NCBI RefSeq assembly: GCF_009727055.1
Contig: NC_052357.1
Coordinates: 10,377,114 to 10,441,113 of the forward strand
Length of the DNA: 64,000 nt
Origin: Benincasa hispida
Lineage: Eukaryota; Streptophyta; Magnoliopsida; Cucurbitales; Cucurbitaceae
Reading direction: 5' to 3'
The notes beneath the pieces were generated by a model. It did not search any database and was not told the origin of the DNA. It worked only from the letters and a program-made list of their open reading frames with translations. Positions 45,401 through 57,953 of the stretch are shown piece by piece. Made by a program: the position numbers and the translations under genes. Numbering within the stretch: position 1 is the stretch's first letter; each line of letters opens with the position of its first letter.

Positions 45401-45758
45401 TATGTGCTATAAGAGATGACGTTATGAGGTGTTGATAGGTGAAAGTAGACGACATCTAATCTTTCAATGTATTCTTAACATTTACTTGTATATATATATA
45501 GATGAGTTTATTTAATTGTTGGCATAAGATTTGACACGTACTATTATTAGTATATGAAATGAGAGAGAAATAAAATTGCAAATGTGCTAATAGAGAGGTG
45601 AAGGGCAAATTTGACTTTTTAAGATGAGAGTTTTGAACGTAAAAAGAGCAAATGGACATTTTTGCCCATCAAATCAATTCAACTTACAAAAAGAAGAAGA
45701 ATATTCTACTTTATCTTATATGATAGAGAATAAATGGGTCTAATAATCTTTTTCTTTA

Positions 45759-45759
<1 letters not shown>

Positions 45760-45817
<58 letters not shown>
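45760..45817. repeat. AT microsatellite
   Basis: A run of about 29 AT units, nearly pure. Confidence 0.95.
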
Positions 45818-48140
45818 GGGGGGCTCAAAATGAACCATCAAATATGGGCACCAAATATTAATGTCACTTTAACCTATAGTCCATACTAGAATGTCACCAT
45901 CGTCTCGTGGCAAGGATATCGATTATGATCACTTCGCCGCATACGAGACTCTACTCTCATTTTCTCATAATTATTTGAGGTTTAAATAAATTTCAAGCTC
46001 TTATTCTATAAATATATTAATAGTATTTTATTAAAGTTATTTTTAAATGGTTAAAATCGATTTTGTCGAGTTAATCAATTTCATATTTCATATTTAATTG
46101 TAATTTTTTTCATATAATCAAAACAATTTAAAACTGTTAAAGATGTATTTTGAACTGCTTTTGATAATATAAAGATATTCTAATCTAACAATTTAATATG
46201 CTTAAAGAATAAAAAAAAAAAAATTTTTAAGGAAATAACCAACAAAAAGACTCATTATAGAAGTATATAAGGACTCAAACCTCAAACCACGTAAGATAAA
46301 GAGAATAGAGAAGAGAAAAAACTTGCTCATCCAATACTTTGGAAGCCAAAAAAGAGACTAGACATTACCAAATAACGAACATGGAAAAAGAAAACATCGC
46401 CCAAACTCATGTGCATGAGCCTTAACATCAATGATGAAAAAAGAGACTTAGTGAGATTCAAAGAGACCCTGTTCAGCAAGTTAAGAACCTCCAAGCAGTT
46501 TGACTCCACAATGAGAAGTCGAATATGAGAGATGAAATACCAAGAAGACCTTCATAAATAACCATTACTTCAAGAACCTTGACTTTGTTGCATCTTTGGA
46601 TAAATTTGAGACGAGTAAGACAAACGCGATTTAGATGGTCTCAAAGTGTCCAACTCAAACTGTAAGTCTATGCTTAAAGAACAATTTCATTGGAAAATCT
46701 AAATAGGGATAAGGAGTACGTGTCCCTCATCAAATTATCAGGTTTTGTATTTTTCTTAATATGAATATTAAGTACTAGTTAAGAATATCTATTAACAAAT
46801 CCATATTTGTAACCGAAGGCCTTGCCTACTGGTGGTAGTGCAAGCGCATGCATCAAATTATAATATAGTAAAACGGTCAAGAGACCGAGTATCGTATTCT
46901 GAAGAATTGGTTTGACTCTTTTAGCTATTCAGAGATTCTTTGAATTTTATTTAGGGGATCGGACTGTGATAAGAACCTAATTAATCTAATCCTAAAAAAC
47001 AAGAAAAGATAAAACTGGGGTGAAACTAGACAAAGACACGTTCTAGAGTATGATTTCGTTAAACGGATTAACCAAATTAATTATTTTGACCTTAGATTGA
47101 TTCATGCAAATTATAGATCTAGGAGTCTTTTATCCAAGTATCCTCTCTCGAACTCAACCCTTTCTAATGACTAATGATTGACCCGAATCTCTTTTATCGC
47201 TTGACTAGCCACAACATTAAGTTCCTCCGTCAACAATCTCTATTAATCTCCTATTACTCTCGTGCATACTCGATTATCAATTTAACATACTAGATCCAGC
47301 TCAACACCTTCTCTCTTGCGACAAACATTAATTAAAGAGCATTCAATTAGTGATCAGTTAATCAAAAGCATTAAGAACAAACATGTTAAAATAATTATGC
47401 ATAAATTCAATCCAAGAAGCAACTAATACAATTTTCACAATCCATAAAACTAAATCAACACCCTAGAAACACAAATCAATCACTCATGGTTACAACACAA
47501 ACATAGACCATTCATGAGGTTTCCAAACACAAATGATAGAAAATAAAAAAAGGGAAGAAATTGCAAGCCGTGTTCTTGGCTCTCAATCCGAACTCGCAAC
47601 CCAACGAACTCTTCAAATCTTTGATCCTTTGAAGCTCCGAGATGCCGCCTTTGTCCAAAATTACACTCCCCAGGGAAGCCTCACCGAAATACTGTTTTAC
47701 GCTCTTAAAATAGCCTTAAAAGTGTCTCCCCAAATCAAATCGACCAAAAACTACTTATATAGACAGAAGTCGCAGTATTGCAACGCTGACGGTAATTTAA
47801 GCATTACTAATCGTAGCATCGCAATGTCATAGCATCGCAATGTTGCTCTGTTTCCATGACCTCTCTGCCTTGCAGCATCACGGGGCAGCGTTGCAATGCT
47901 TGTTCAATGTTGTCATACCTCCAATCTTCGCATTTTCTTTCCTTTTTCTTCATTGATCAATACCCTAGGTCAAAATTTTGACCTTCTTGAGGGTATTTTG
48001 GTTATTAATCTTTCAAAATTGTATGTTCTCATCCAATTGCTCGATTTTCTACCATCAAACAATAAAAGCATCAAAGATCACAAATTAAGCATAAAACTAA
48101 CTAAATTCTAAACTCAAAAAACACATTTTTTTGAATGCGT
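45818..48140. other. Intergenic stretch with a probable retroelement fragment
   Basis: No gene seen. The stretch 46810-48110 is less AT-rich and begins with a phrase (GTAAAACGGTCAAGAGACCGAGTATCG region, 46868-46894) that I associate with LTR retroelement flanking DNA in plants. It also holds GTTGCAATGC-type motifs at 47775-47905 like those in the Copia leader at 1585-1720. The ORF 47533-47832 has a plausible length but no recognised motif. Confidence 0.45.
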
Positions 48141-48298
48141 TTCACCTTCGGGTGTTTTGAAGCCTGCAACCCAGGTTTGAATCCACCTGCTATTTGTTTT
48201 ATTTATCCGTTTTTTGCATGATTTTAACTCTAGTTAAATCAAATAGATAGACATCTGCATACTATCTTGTTGCGGCGGCTTGAAATAAAAATAAATTT

Positions 48299-48447
48299 TT
48301 TATTAAATTCTAAATATGATATAAAAGGTATGAAATGGAAAATTTATTAAATTCTAAATATAATATAAAAGATATGAAATGGAAAATTTATTAAATTCCA
48401 TATATGATATAAAAGATACGAAATAGAAAATTTATTAAATTTACAGT
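48299..48447. repeat. 44-bp tandem repeat, 3.4 copies
   Basis: The unit begins TTTATTAAATTC at 48299, 48343 and 48387, with a partial fourth copy at 48431. Copies differ by a few bases. Confidence 0.92.
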
Positions 48448-49950
48448 CTCTAGTTACAAAAAATAATTTTCTATGTTTTGGGGAGGTTTCTTCTTCAAAA
48501 TTTAGAAAAATTTCATTTTCAATCTCAATACCATCATTCTATTGAATAGGTAAACATTCACTTTTTTTTCCTTCATAATTTTTCTATTCACATTATTTTA
48601 TATATTTTTTCAGATCAGTTAAAGCTACAATTTAATTTCTTTGTCATTGCAGGCTATACATATCACACTATTGTCAAGTAAATTTCAAATTATTCTTACA
48701 CATTTTAATTCGCATATTTTTAAATCTATATAATAGATTTTAATAATTTTATTGTGAATATTTTTTATAAAGTTGACCCTAATTCTATATGAAAGATATT
48801 TTAAAAGAAAAACAATAATAGAGATAGAGATTATAAAGTCGTCATCTTCAAACAAGAAAAGTGCCTTTAATTCATATAGATCTTATACAAAAATCAATTT
48901 AGGAAAACTACCTGCAGATCTTGATTTAAGAACTAAAATTTATTATTATAATTGTAACACTCAACTTATCGTGAATTTATTTCAAAACATGAAAATTCGT
49001 GGAAGACAATTATAGTGTATCAAATCAATTAACATATGAATTGATGAATATGGTTTTACATTTATTTATAAAAAAAAAATTCAATTACATTTATATACGG
49101 TGCTCCTACTTAAAATTCCTAGATCCGTCATTGAACAATTTTATCATAGTTCTTACAAAATATAACATTTTTTTGAACTATCTTTCATCACAAATTTTAT
49201 TATATTGTTATTGTTTTTTATTTTGATAAAATGTGAGATGAGAATCAAATTTCAAATATCATATTTTATGTTATTTGAGTTACGCTCACGTTATGTTCGT
49301 TATTTAATCAAGTTACGTCTTCTAAAAATAATTTTGATAAACACGTGCACTAAATTTATAATTTGAAAGAAAGAAAATTATATATGAGAATATTTATGAT
49401 TGGGGGCTCCATTTTTGTGGTAAGTACAAAGAAAAGGAATCTCATTCAGCATACATCCAACTCCAAGGTCAAAAGGTAATTGCATTATTCTCTTTGAAGG
49501 GTTTAATGGCTCAAGGACTATTTTGGCTAGCCCTCACCCACAAGGTGCCCCATCAACACATGCAACTCAACAGGGCCATTAGTTAATTTCTTGTGTTATA
49601 TAATTCCCTAAACAAACTATTATTCGATCGAGAAATTCACTTACTTTATTAAGGATATCAGAATAAGATAGATATGTGTCAACTTATGTATAGCTCTGTT
49701 ATGAGATCGATAAGTAAAAAATACAAAATAGAAAACGTAAAGGAAGATCGATATACAAATATACATAGTTGACTAATAGTGTGTTAACTATGTTCATAGG
49801 ACAGAGAGAGAACGATATTATTAGAAAGAATGTTTTATGAATACAAAACGGCACCACTAAAGTTAGAAAGTTTATATAGTGCACTCCTCTAAACTCTAAG
49901 ATCACAATCATAAATGATCATAAATAATTAAATATGTTAAATACAAATTC
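48448..49950. other. AT-rich intergenic stretch
   Basis: No gene seen. The ORFs 48773-49015, 48999-49226 and 49699-49911 are AT-driven and without motifs. Confidence 0.5.
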
Positions 49951-49956
49951 TCAATA

Positions 49957-50330
49957 GGTTTCGGGGCCATTGCCCCCGAACCTCCACTAGGGGCATACTA
50001 CCCTTGGACCCCGGCTCTTTGGCTAGGCAGCAAGATCCCCATATTTGGTTGTTTGAAACGCTGACTAACAAATTGAAGGTATTCCAACAAGCTCAAATGG
50101 CATAAAAAATCATTGGTGTTATTGGACTGGATGAGGTTGATGCTCTGGACGGTATTTTCATAGTTGAGGAAGTAGGAATTTACCCTTCCAAAGTTGAAAC
50201 TAACTCAATACTTCTCTATAGCTTACGTGAAGATTGGGATCATTTCAACAAAAAAGTGTATGCCTCTTTGATGACATTCAAGTTTTCCAACAACGTGTTC
50301 TTATCTAAGCTTCTCTTTTTGTCTACATAA
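49957..50330 (+). pseudogene. Retroelement fragment: GC hairpin followed by a possible gag-like piece
   Basis: A GC-rich imperfect hairpin (GGTTTCGGGGC / GCCCCCGAACC, 49957-49983) opens the stretch. From about 50115 one frame stays open for some 65 codons (VIGLDEVDALDGIF, ILLYSLREDWDHF). The second phrase loosely recalls the LLxSLPxxW/YDxF motif of Copia gag. This reading is tentative. Confidence 0.35.
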
Positions 50331-51766
50331 CTATAATTTCATGGCTCACAACCTAGTTTGTCTACTCAAAGAACCAACTTCTCTAATGTCTGGTTAGAAG
50401 ATTATCTTCCCTAGATTGATGTTGTTGTGACTTGTGATTTGTTAACGCTTTAATGATCTAGTCTGATTTTATATTATTACTCGAGAAAATGGTTGCTGAA
50501 TTAGAGATTCAAATTTATGCCACTATAAATTGCATAAAAAGTAGATATTGTCGTCATTATTATTATTTTCTTTATAAAAAGTAAATTGAAAGTTGAAAAT
50601 TTTTAATAGAAAAAATTAATTTTTTCCTCATCTCTTAAAAAAAATAAAAATAGAAATCGGCGAGTTATTCTCTTTTCCCTCTCGATAGAAACATATAAAA
50701 GATTGACAAGTATGTCAATGGTTAGAAGATTTCAGCAAATATAGCTTTTTTTAGCATAATATTTTGCAAGTTGCTATAGGAAATTATATTAAAATAAAAC
50801 CTTAAAATTAGATAAAAGTTAACTACTAAAATCATACTAATACTTTTAGCAAATTTGTTCATTTTTTTTAAAAAAATATGAGTAAGTTAAAAAAATGGAA
50901 AATTCTTATCCATAGAAATTTTCTAAAAATATTTAGATTTTATAACAAAAATTTCTAAAAAAATTTGTACTTTTTAAACTTTTTATATAAAGTGTAAATA
51001 TTTTTAAATATTTTTTTATATTTAAAAAGATCTCTAAAAAATTTGTTATGTATATACATGTAAGAGAAAATATACATTAAAACTAACAATTCGACCTAAA
51101 AAGAAATATATTCAAGGTTAAAATAATGATACGTAATTTTACTGAAAAAGCATATATACAAAGTTAACTAGAGATGTCTTCTTTCCCTCATTTCTTATAG
51201 AACCGACGAGAACTTTAAATTCAGACCATATAAATTCAAAATTATTAAAAAAAATAGTATGATTGAAAAGGGAAAAATGAATGAAACATACACATAATTT
51301 TCTATCGACATCAAATCGTATACCGACCAAATAGAAAAAATACCATGTTTTTGATAAGCACAAGAGCTTAATATAGAAAAACACATCACTTTTCCATTCT
51401 TTGCACTTTGAATTATGATATATCATTGTAATAAGATCCATTACTAACCCAATAACCAAATTAAAAGGGGATTCCCTAATTATCCTTTTATTATTTACAA
51501 CTTAGTGGCAGAAAAAAAAATAGATATTGGTGGGCATCATGATAATGTTCTTGGACTAATTCAATTTTTTGAATCCATGTTTTTTAAATTGAGCTTTTTC
51601 CATGTGTCAATACAGATGGATCTTAATCAGTGGGAGAATTTTTATCATCTCTTGTTTCTTAACCAATCTTTATTTAGCATACATATCTTCTCAATTTTTC
51701 ATTCTTTTTTCAATATTTTTTTTATGTGTATCATTTTATGGTTGTAATTTAAAAATAGAATGAATC

Positions 51767-51768
<2 letters not shown>
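50331..51768. other. AT-rich intergenic stretch
   Basis: No gene seen. The overlapping antisense ORFs 51139-51459 and 51195-51389 and the forward ORF 51505-51747 are rich in Phe, Leu, Ile and Ser, as AT-rich random DNA gives. Confidence 0.5.

Positions 51769-51793
<25 letters not shown>
51769..51793. repeat. TA microsatellite
   Basis: A short TA run. A TG run (about 51873-51889) and another TA run lie within the next 120 bases. Confidence 0.9.
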
Positions 51794-51799
<6 letters not shown>

Positions 51800-52085
51800 T
51801 TAAGAAAATAGGTTATTAGTTAAATAGCACGTAGACCCCAAGAATTTGAGCTAATAAATTAAGGAATATACAGTGTGTGTGTGTGTGTTTTATGTATATA
51901 TATATTAGTTATCTCGAAAAAAAGGGGAAAAAGCGATATTGTTGGAATTCATTTTAACTTTTCTAACAATTTCAAAATTAAATAAAGAAACAATAGTAAA
52001 CAAATTTAATCTTTTTAAAAAATAAAAAAAGATATAAAATTATGTTTACGTTAGCATCCATTTCTTAATAATATAGGTTTTTTTA

Positions 52086-52345
52086 GGCTTCTTTGATAAC
52101 CATTTTGCTTTTGGTTTTTTGGCTTTTGAAAATTAAGTTTATTTCTTATAATAATTTACATCTTTCTTAAGTACAATTGTTGAATTCTTAGCTAAATTCG
52201 AAAAACAAAAAAAAAAAATTTAAAAAGTTATTTTTCTAGTTCTCAAATTTTTACTTGATTTTAGATAACAAATGAAGAAATTTGGAGGTGGAAGTAATGT
52301 CCATAGATTTAATTTTCAAAAACAAAATGGTTACCAAACGAGGTC
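52086..52345. mobile_element. Tourist-like MITE (PIF/Harbinger type), TTA target site
   Basis: The 260-bp element starts GGCTTCTTTGATAACCATTTTG and ends with the reverse complement of GACCTCGTTTGGTAACCATTTT. TTA lies on both sides (52083-52085, 52346-52348). TIRs beginning GG and a TTA target site fit Tourist-like MITEs mobilised by PIF/Harbinger transposase. Too short to code for anything. Confidence 0.85.
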
Positions 52346-52348
52346 TTA

Positions 52349-52500
52349 GTTTTTGGGATTATGAAAAATTGTGTTTGTTTTCTTACAATTTATTTACCAT
52401 AGTTTTCATCTTTTCTAACTAAATACTTAAATTTTTAGCCAAATTCTGAAAACAAGACCAAAATTTTAAAAACAATTTTTTTAGTTTTAGAATTAACTAT
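52349..52500. repeat. Partial relative of the Tourist-like MITE
   Basis: TTCTTACAATTTATTTACCAT, then TTTTTAGCCAAATTCTGAAAAC follow the same order as internal blocks of the neighbouring element (TTCTTATAATAATTTACAT, TTCTTAGCTAAATTCGAAAAAC). The TIRs are missing. Confidence 0.6.
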
Positions 52501-52558
52501 TGGACTCGAAATGCTTCGGTTCAGTCCTACAGTATTAGAACCAAGTGAATCAGCCTTT

Positions 52559-52807
52559 TCATTCCGCCCAAAGTTGACTTAATTCCATCTCGGGGGCTTG
52601 AGAACGATCAAAGAGGTTTTGGGCAGGCTTAATCCCCTCGCACTGGTGGTGAAATCCGACGCGCTTAAGTTCATTAAGTTGCTTAACAGGGATGTACATT
52701 CGTGTACGGAGGTCGATGTCCTCATTGAGGATATTTTGTGTATTGAGAACCTTTAAAACTGTTGTTGCTTTTGTCATTGTTCCACATAGGAGAACAAAAT
52801 AGTTCAT
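52559..52807 (-). pseudogene. Orphan ORF or gene fragment of unknown origin (82 aa)
   Basis: On the - strand it starts MNYFVLLCGTMTKATTVLKV and ends LFDRSQAPEMELSQLWAE. Its composition is balanced (charged, polar and aliphatic residues in normal proportion) and its DNA is clearly less AT-rich than the surroundings, unlike the other short ORFs nearby. I do not recognise the protein. The frame is closed just upstream of the ATG, and no splice-linked partner exon was found. It could be a captured exon, a retroelement-domain piece or a small gene. Coding status is unproven. Confidence 0.35.
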
Positions 52808-53809
52808 GTTATTGCCACTTTCGTATACTCTCTGGAATGTTCATTGACCTGGAAAGATGTTTTTTCAGATAGTATCTTTCTCTCATCTTTAATAGGACGG
52901 TTAGGAAGTAGTTTGATGGCTTGATTTTTTTAAAACATTTCTAAAATATTAAAAAAAATAACATGTGTTTATAAAGTTAATTTTAAAAATCAAATATTTA
53001 TGACTCATAATAATTTAATTAACAAAAAGATGGACGAATCACATTGGATGGCTGAGTTTGACTTAAATGTTATTTGTTTTTGACTGAATTTAGTCAACAG
53101 TGTTGGCTGTCTGTCTTCAAAACATCGACACTCCCAAAGTCTCTATTTCGACTAAGAAACCCACAATCTTAATTATGCACCTCATTCATCGTACGGACAT
53201 TATATATTGTCTAAACCTATGTGGTTTGTGACATAATATTAATAGACTTTAGAACCACTAATCTCACGTTTTAATTTTTAATACTAAAAAAGATTAAAAT
53301 CCCAAGGCTTACCTAATACAAACTGGTGGACAAAATGGTAAACTGTTGTAATGATTTTTTATGACCAAAAGACAATAACGAAAAGGGAAGGAAACACAAC
53401 AACAACAGCTGAAAAAAGTTGTTTGATTTTTCCAACAATATGTAGTCAACAAACCACACCCCACCTCTTGACCTAAAATAAAAACTTCTAATTAATTTTA
53501 AATTATTATCGGTATATTTGACTTTAAAGGCATCGTATACTTTTCTTAAGGTCGAAAGTTTTTGTAAATATTCACTCATTCTACGTTGAACTTAAATGAG
53601 ATATAGTTTATTTATTATTATTTTCTACATCATATAAAAGATAAAGTATATGCTGACATGATAAACACGATATGTTCAAGGGTTAAAATCTTTGTTGTTT
53701 TTTTCGAGGTTGAAAGTTTAACCCTTATACTTCACATTTTTTGTATTAAAAAAATTGAGTATATTAAGTTATTGAAAAGTGTAATCGTTTTAAATGACAA
53801 AACTGCTAA
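52808..53809. other. Intergenic stretch
   Basis: No gene seen. The ORFs 53313-53579 and 53658-53861 carry no motif. A decayed SINE-like block (GAGGTTGAAAGTTTAACCC) lies at about 53705-53725. Confidence 0.45.
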
Positions 53810-54015
53810 AAATATTTTCAAATATAGCAAAATGTTGCTATCTATCAGTAATATACACTGATAGAACTATCACTAATACATCTACTTGTGTTAGTGATAG
53901 TTAGTGATAAATTGACAGATGCTAATAGATGTCTATCATTATCTATCATTGATAAATATTGACATTTTTTTATATTTGTAAATAAGTTAACTCATTTTAC
54001 TATATTTGAAAACAG
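53810..54015. mobile_element. TATC-rich palindromic MITE, copy 1
   Basis: The centre has alternating CTATCA and TGATAG motifs that can fold on each other, bordered by TTTCAAATATAGCAAAATG on the left and TTTACTATATTTGAAAACA on the right, which are inverted relatives. Confidence 0.7.
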
Positions 54016-54029
54016 ACCTTAAGAAAAAG

Positions 54030-54340
54030 TGTTAAATCACAATTGACCCAAAAGCTTAGGCTGGTGAGTGAAAGTAAATTTAATAATATATCATCTAACA
54101 ATTTTCCACTTGTGAGCTTAAAAATAGGTTGAAAACCAGCAACAACAAGTGAAAATCAACAATAATTAGGGACAAAATAACATCTAGGGGTTTGAACACA
54201 ATACTTTTTAGATTATCTAATCTGATACCATGTCTTTTTTAATAAATATACTCTGATATCATGTTAAATCATCATTAACCCAAAAATTTAAGTTGATGGG
54301 TAAAGGTAAATTTGATATTATATCATCAAATAAAAAATAA
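54030..54340 (-). repeat. Dispersed repeat, two decayed copies in tandem
   Basis: GTTAAATCACAATTGACCCAAAAGCTTAGGCTG-like blocks occur at 54032-54064 and 54263-54297, each followed by GGTAAATTTGATATTATATCATC-like sequence, with TCTGATACCATGT (54221-54233) between them. The same family appears on the other strand at 44880-45030 and 59850-59990. Confidence 0.7.
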
Positions 54341-56264
54341 TTCTTTAATTACCTTATCCAATCGTTCCAAAAAATTTATCCACTGAACTATAATAATTTG
54401 AATTTATATGGAGAATTGTTCCCAAGAATTTATATTTGAACATGTTTTATTAATATCATCAAATATCAAATACTTATATAGTCAATTCCATTTTTTTCAC
54501 TACAACAAACGCAATATATTAGATGCCAATTCCCCTAAACTATAATGTTATTTTACTTGTTTACAACATAATTATAGTTTTCTAATAAAAACAAAAAAAA
54601 AATTATAGCAAACAAAAAAATTAGTGATATTTGTTGTAAAATGAAAATACTATTTTATTGTATAACTGACATTAAGTGCGAAATCTAATTTATTTATGCT
54701 ATAAAATTAATATTGTGGTCAGTTTAAGATACAAAAGTAGAAATGATACTTAATTTAAATATTATTAAGTGATGCTTTTTTGCCTAGAAAACACTTTAGC
54801 TAGAGCCTACCATTCTAGAATGAGAACTTTTCAGCTCCCCCTTACTTTATTAGGGAAAAAATAAAAATAAATTATTTTCCATTTATAACCTTCCTTTTCT
54901 AACTTTTTCACTCCCACATTCTTGTTGGACTCATTTAAAAATAAACAATAAATAATAAATAAATAAAACTTCTTATATTCTTCAATTTTTAACATAAATC
55001 TATTGATAAACAAAAGTAATTTCCCTTAATTATAACTCTCTTTATTTTCATTTATTGTTTTTTTTAGTTATTTCACTTGTATAAAGAAAAAAAAGCATGT
55101 ACCATATTTAAGACAGAATCTTTTTAAATAAAACGAATGTTAAGAGATTTTTTTAAAAAAATAAATGTTATATAGAGATTTGAATATCCGATTTTTTTTA
55201 AAAAAAGAGTACATATCGATTATTGGTAAGTTATGCTCGTGATGACTTTAAACATGTTTATATTTTGTTTTAAAGAAATTATGTCTTTTGTAAATTGGCT
55301 TCAAATTCTTAACTTAAACAACTACTCATAAATTCGTTTAAAATTAATTTTTGCAATTCTTTTAGTTCAGCCTTATGTAGGAGTGAAGTTCAAAGGAACC
55401 AAATCTCTAACCATAAGTGAAAATGTTATAATCAATGTTCACAAAATAAATACCATACTTGTGATTAAACTTTATCAATTATAATTAGAAAAATATATAC
55501 GTTATCCAACTCTTAGGATAAATCTCAATTTTTAACCACTCTTAAATATTAAGCATTGTTGCAATTTTCCCCCTCAAATATATGAAATTGTAGCAATTAA
55601 ACTCCACCAATTAACATAGTCATAATAACATAATTAAATTGCAATGTTCTAACATTACAAATTAAACTTATTCTTCAAGTAAATTATTAATTTCATAGTG
55701 TAAATCTTTTTTAGTCAACAAATATAGAAAAAGAAGATTAAAATTTCAACCTTAGAAAAAATATATATAAGTATCTTAACCACTAAACTATATCAGATGA
55801 TCAACACATCTATTATTATATTTATAACAAATAAGTTTGTGAAAGGCGATTAAGTTCTTAGACAGTATTATTATAGTTCAGGAAGCAAAGATCTATCCAT
55901 TATGGATTGAGATTGATTCATTGAAAAACTATAATACAGTATCGATCGTCTCAACAATAAAGTTCAAATCTTTATTGGCAACATCTAAACATAAACAGAA
56001 GGAGAGAGTTCATTTATGACTTCATATTTAACCCAAAAAAACATAGCTATGTACATTGTTTGACTTGTGAAGTAAGAAAAGCCAACATTTAAAGTGTTTG
56101 AATGCAAGATCACCCACCTAGATCGTGTACCTAGAAAATTATTTTTTCTTTTTGTCTTTGGTCTATGATCTTTGTGAGAGAAAAAAAAATGTTTGGCAAA
56201 CTTTAGTAAATGCAAAAAATTAAAGATTGTTTTCAATATAAGAAAATGAATTAAAATATTTATG
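54341..56264. other. AT-rich intergenic stretch
   Basis: No gene seen. At about 55725-55810 the - strand reads like a decayed SINE (TAGTTTAGTGGTTAAGATAC, then AAGGTTGAAATTTTAATC). The ORFs 54831-55013 and 55985-56236 carry no motif. Confidence 0.5.
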
Positions 56265-56395
56265 AATGTAGCAAATTTCGTTATCTATTTGCAATAAATT
56301 ATGATAGACTAATGTCTATTTATGACATGATAGACATAAATAGTAGTCTATAATTTTTTAAATATTAAATAAATAGGTGAAGGGTATGATTTAAA
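56265..56395. mobile_element. TATC-rich palindromic MITE, copy 2 (partial)
   Basis: GATAGACTAATGTCTATTTATG and ATGATAGACATAAATAGTAG form an imperfect inverted pair, with TAGCAAATTTCGTTATCTATTTG at the left. Confidence 0.55.
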
Positions 56396-56682
56396 TGGGA
56401 GAATATAAATATTAGAAAGGGAGAGTATGTGGTACACACGTGTGGAGAAGATTGAGCAAAGTCATGGAGTTGCTCAAATTACGAAGAGAGGAAAAGGGTC
56501 ACATATGGCTTGCATGCCCAATAAATAAATATGCCACGCACACACCCATTTTTCAATTTCAAACCTATGCCCTTAATCACAACCACCCCCATCTCAAAAT
56601 TGACCGTCATTTAATAAAGTTTAAATAGATATTCGATCTAAAATAATTGAGATCTAATCTAAAGTCACGTTTACTAAATCTA
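56396..56682. other. Intergenic stretch
   Basis: No gene seen. The ORF 56440-56628 starts basic and has no motif. Confidence 0.4.
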
Positions 56683-57240
56683 ATGAAAATTGATGTAATC
56701 GGAATGTGATTTAATTGATGGACGAACCGTAATAGACCTGAATCACAAGCATAATTAGATTGTTTTTTTTTTATCATGTTGACCTAAAATTATGAATATA
56801 TCACATTTTACTAGTATTGTTATTGTTACTGTTATTGTTTGATCCTAATGGTAACGGTAATGATAAAGGTAACAATAAATGTGACAAATTTATAATTTTA
56901 CAATAACAATATATGTAATAGTAACAGTAAAGATAGTGGGTTCCACGTAATTTTTAACTGCAGCCAGATTGAACACCTTTTATTCCTCAATTAGATCACA
57001 CGATTTGACTACAAATTTTCAAGGCAGCCCGATATCTCATTATGATTACGGAAAGTAGGTAAACAACAACAAAAGTGATCAACTGGGGTCCGCTTTTTAC
57101 ATTACCATTGATGGATTATTTTTCAGTGTAAACGTGGTCTACATGTAAACAACAACAAAAATAATCAGTTGGAGGCCACTTTTTACATTACCATTTGGAT
57201 TACTTTTCAATGGTATAAATCTAGCATAAATGTTAAATCT
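56683..57240 (+). repeat. GTTAC/GTAAC foldback repeat, copy 2
   Basis: It starts TCTAATGAAAATTGATGTAA, has a core of GTTATTGTTACTGTTATTG against GTAACGGTAATGATAAAGGTAAC, then CACGTAATTTTTAACTG and ACACCTTTTATT. Its right part contains an 86-bp imperfect tandem duplication starting at 57059 and 57145. It is collinear with copy 3 at 62382-63030. Confidence 0.85.
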
Positions 57241-57882
57241 AAAGAGCTAGGTGCCAAGAGTAGATCTACTAAAATAGCCAACGAGGGCACGTGCCTCAAA
57301 ATTGATAAATTTACATATAGTTCTCTTAAAATTCATAAGATGTTATATAATTTGATGGGCTGAGAGATACTAAAATTCTCTGCTTATGCGCCTGTGAATT
57401 GAGTTGTGAGTTCCATTTTAGAGAACTCGTGTCACATAAATTTTTGAATTCATCACTGTTAGGCACTATTTGAAGAAACATGTGAGAGACTTCACATTCT
57501 CTAAAGAATATATGGATGTATACTTTTCATTAATGATTGATTTTGAGATAAAACCTTATGTTTATTTAACAACCCTAATTAAATGTCACCAACTTTGCTT
57601 ACGTCTTCCTACAATTGTAGAACAAACCATGTTTTTAACTTGTATATAGAAATATTTTATTATTTTATTTGATGATATTAAACTAGTCGTAGGTTCTATT
57701 TGAAGCTCTGTTTGCAAGTGTAAAACTAGTTAAATGAATTATTTATTAATCTATTGGAATCACTTTTTAATTTTATAGAAAGGTTGATAGATACTAACTT
57801 CTAGATTTAGCTTTCCTAAAAATTTGCTAATTTCTTTTTTTATTAAAAAAAAAAAAATTGCTATCTTCTTAACCGTTTAAAT

Positions 57883-57953
<71 letters not shown>

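Noticed and set aside
47533..47832. 99-residue ORF starting MIENKKREEIASRVLGSQ
   Set aside because: Considered as a gene piece, but the second half degenerates into motif-like repeats and the region looks retroelement-derived.
48299..48447. Regular 44-bp repeats considered as a CRISPR-like array
   Set aside because: The units are contiguous with no spacers, and the genome is eukaryotic.
51139..51459. 106-residue antisense ORF with hydrophobic stretches, considered as a membrane protein
   Set aside because: Phe/Leu/Ile/Ser bias is what very AT-rich DNA gives; two overlapping frames are open at once.
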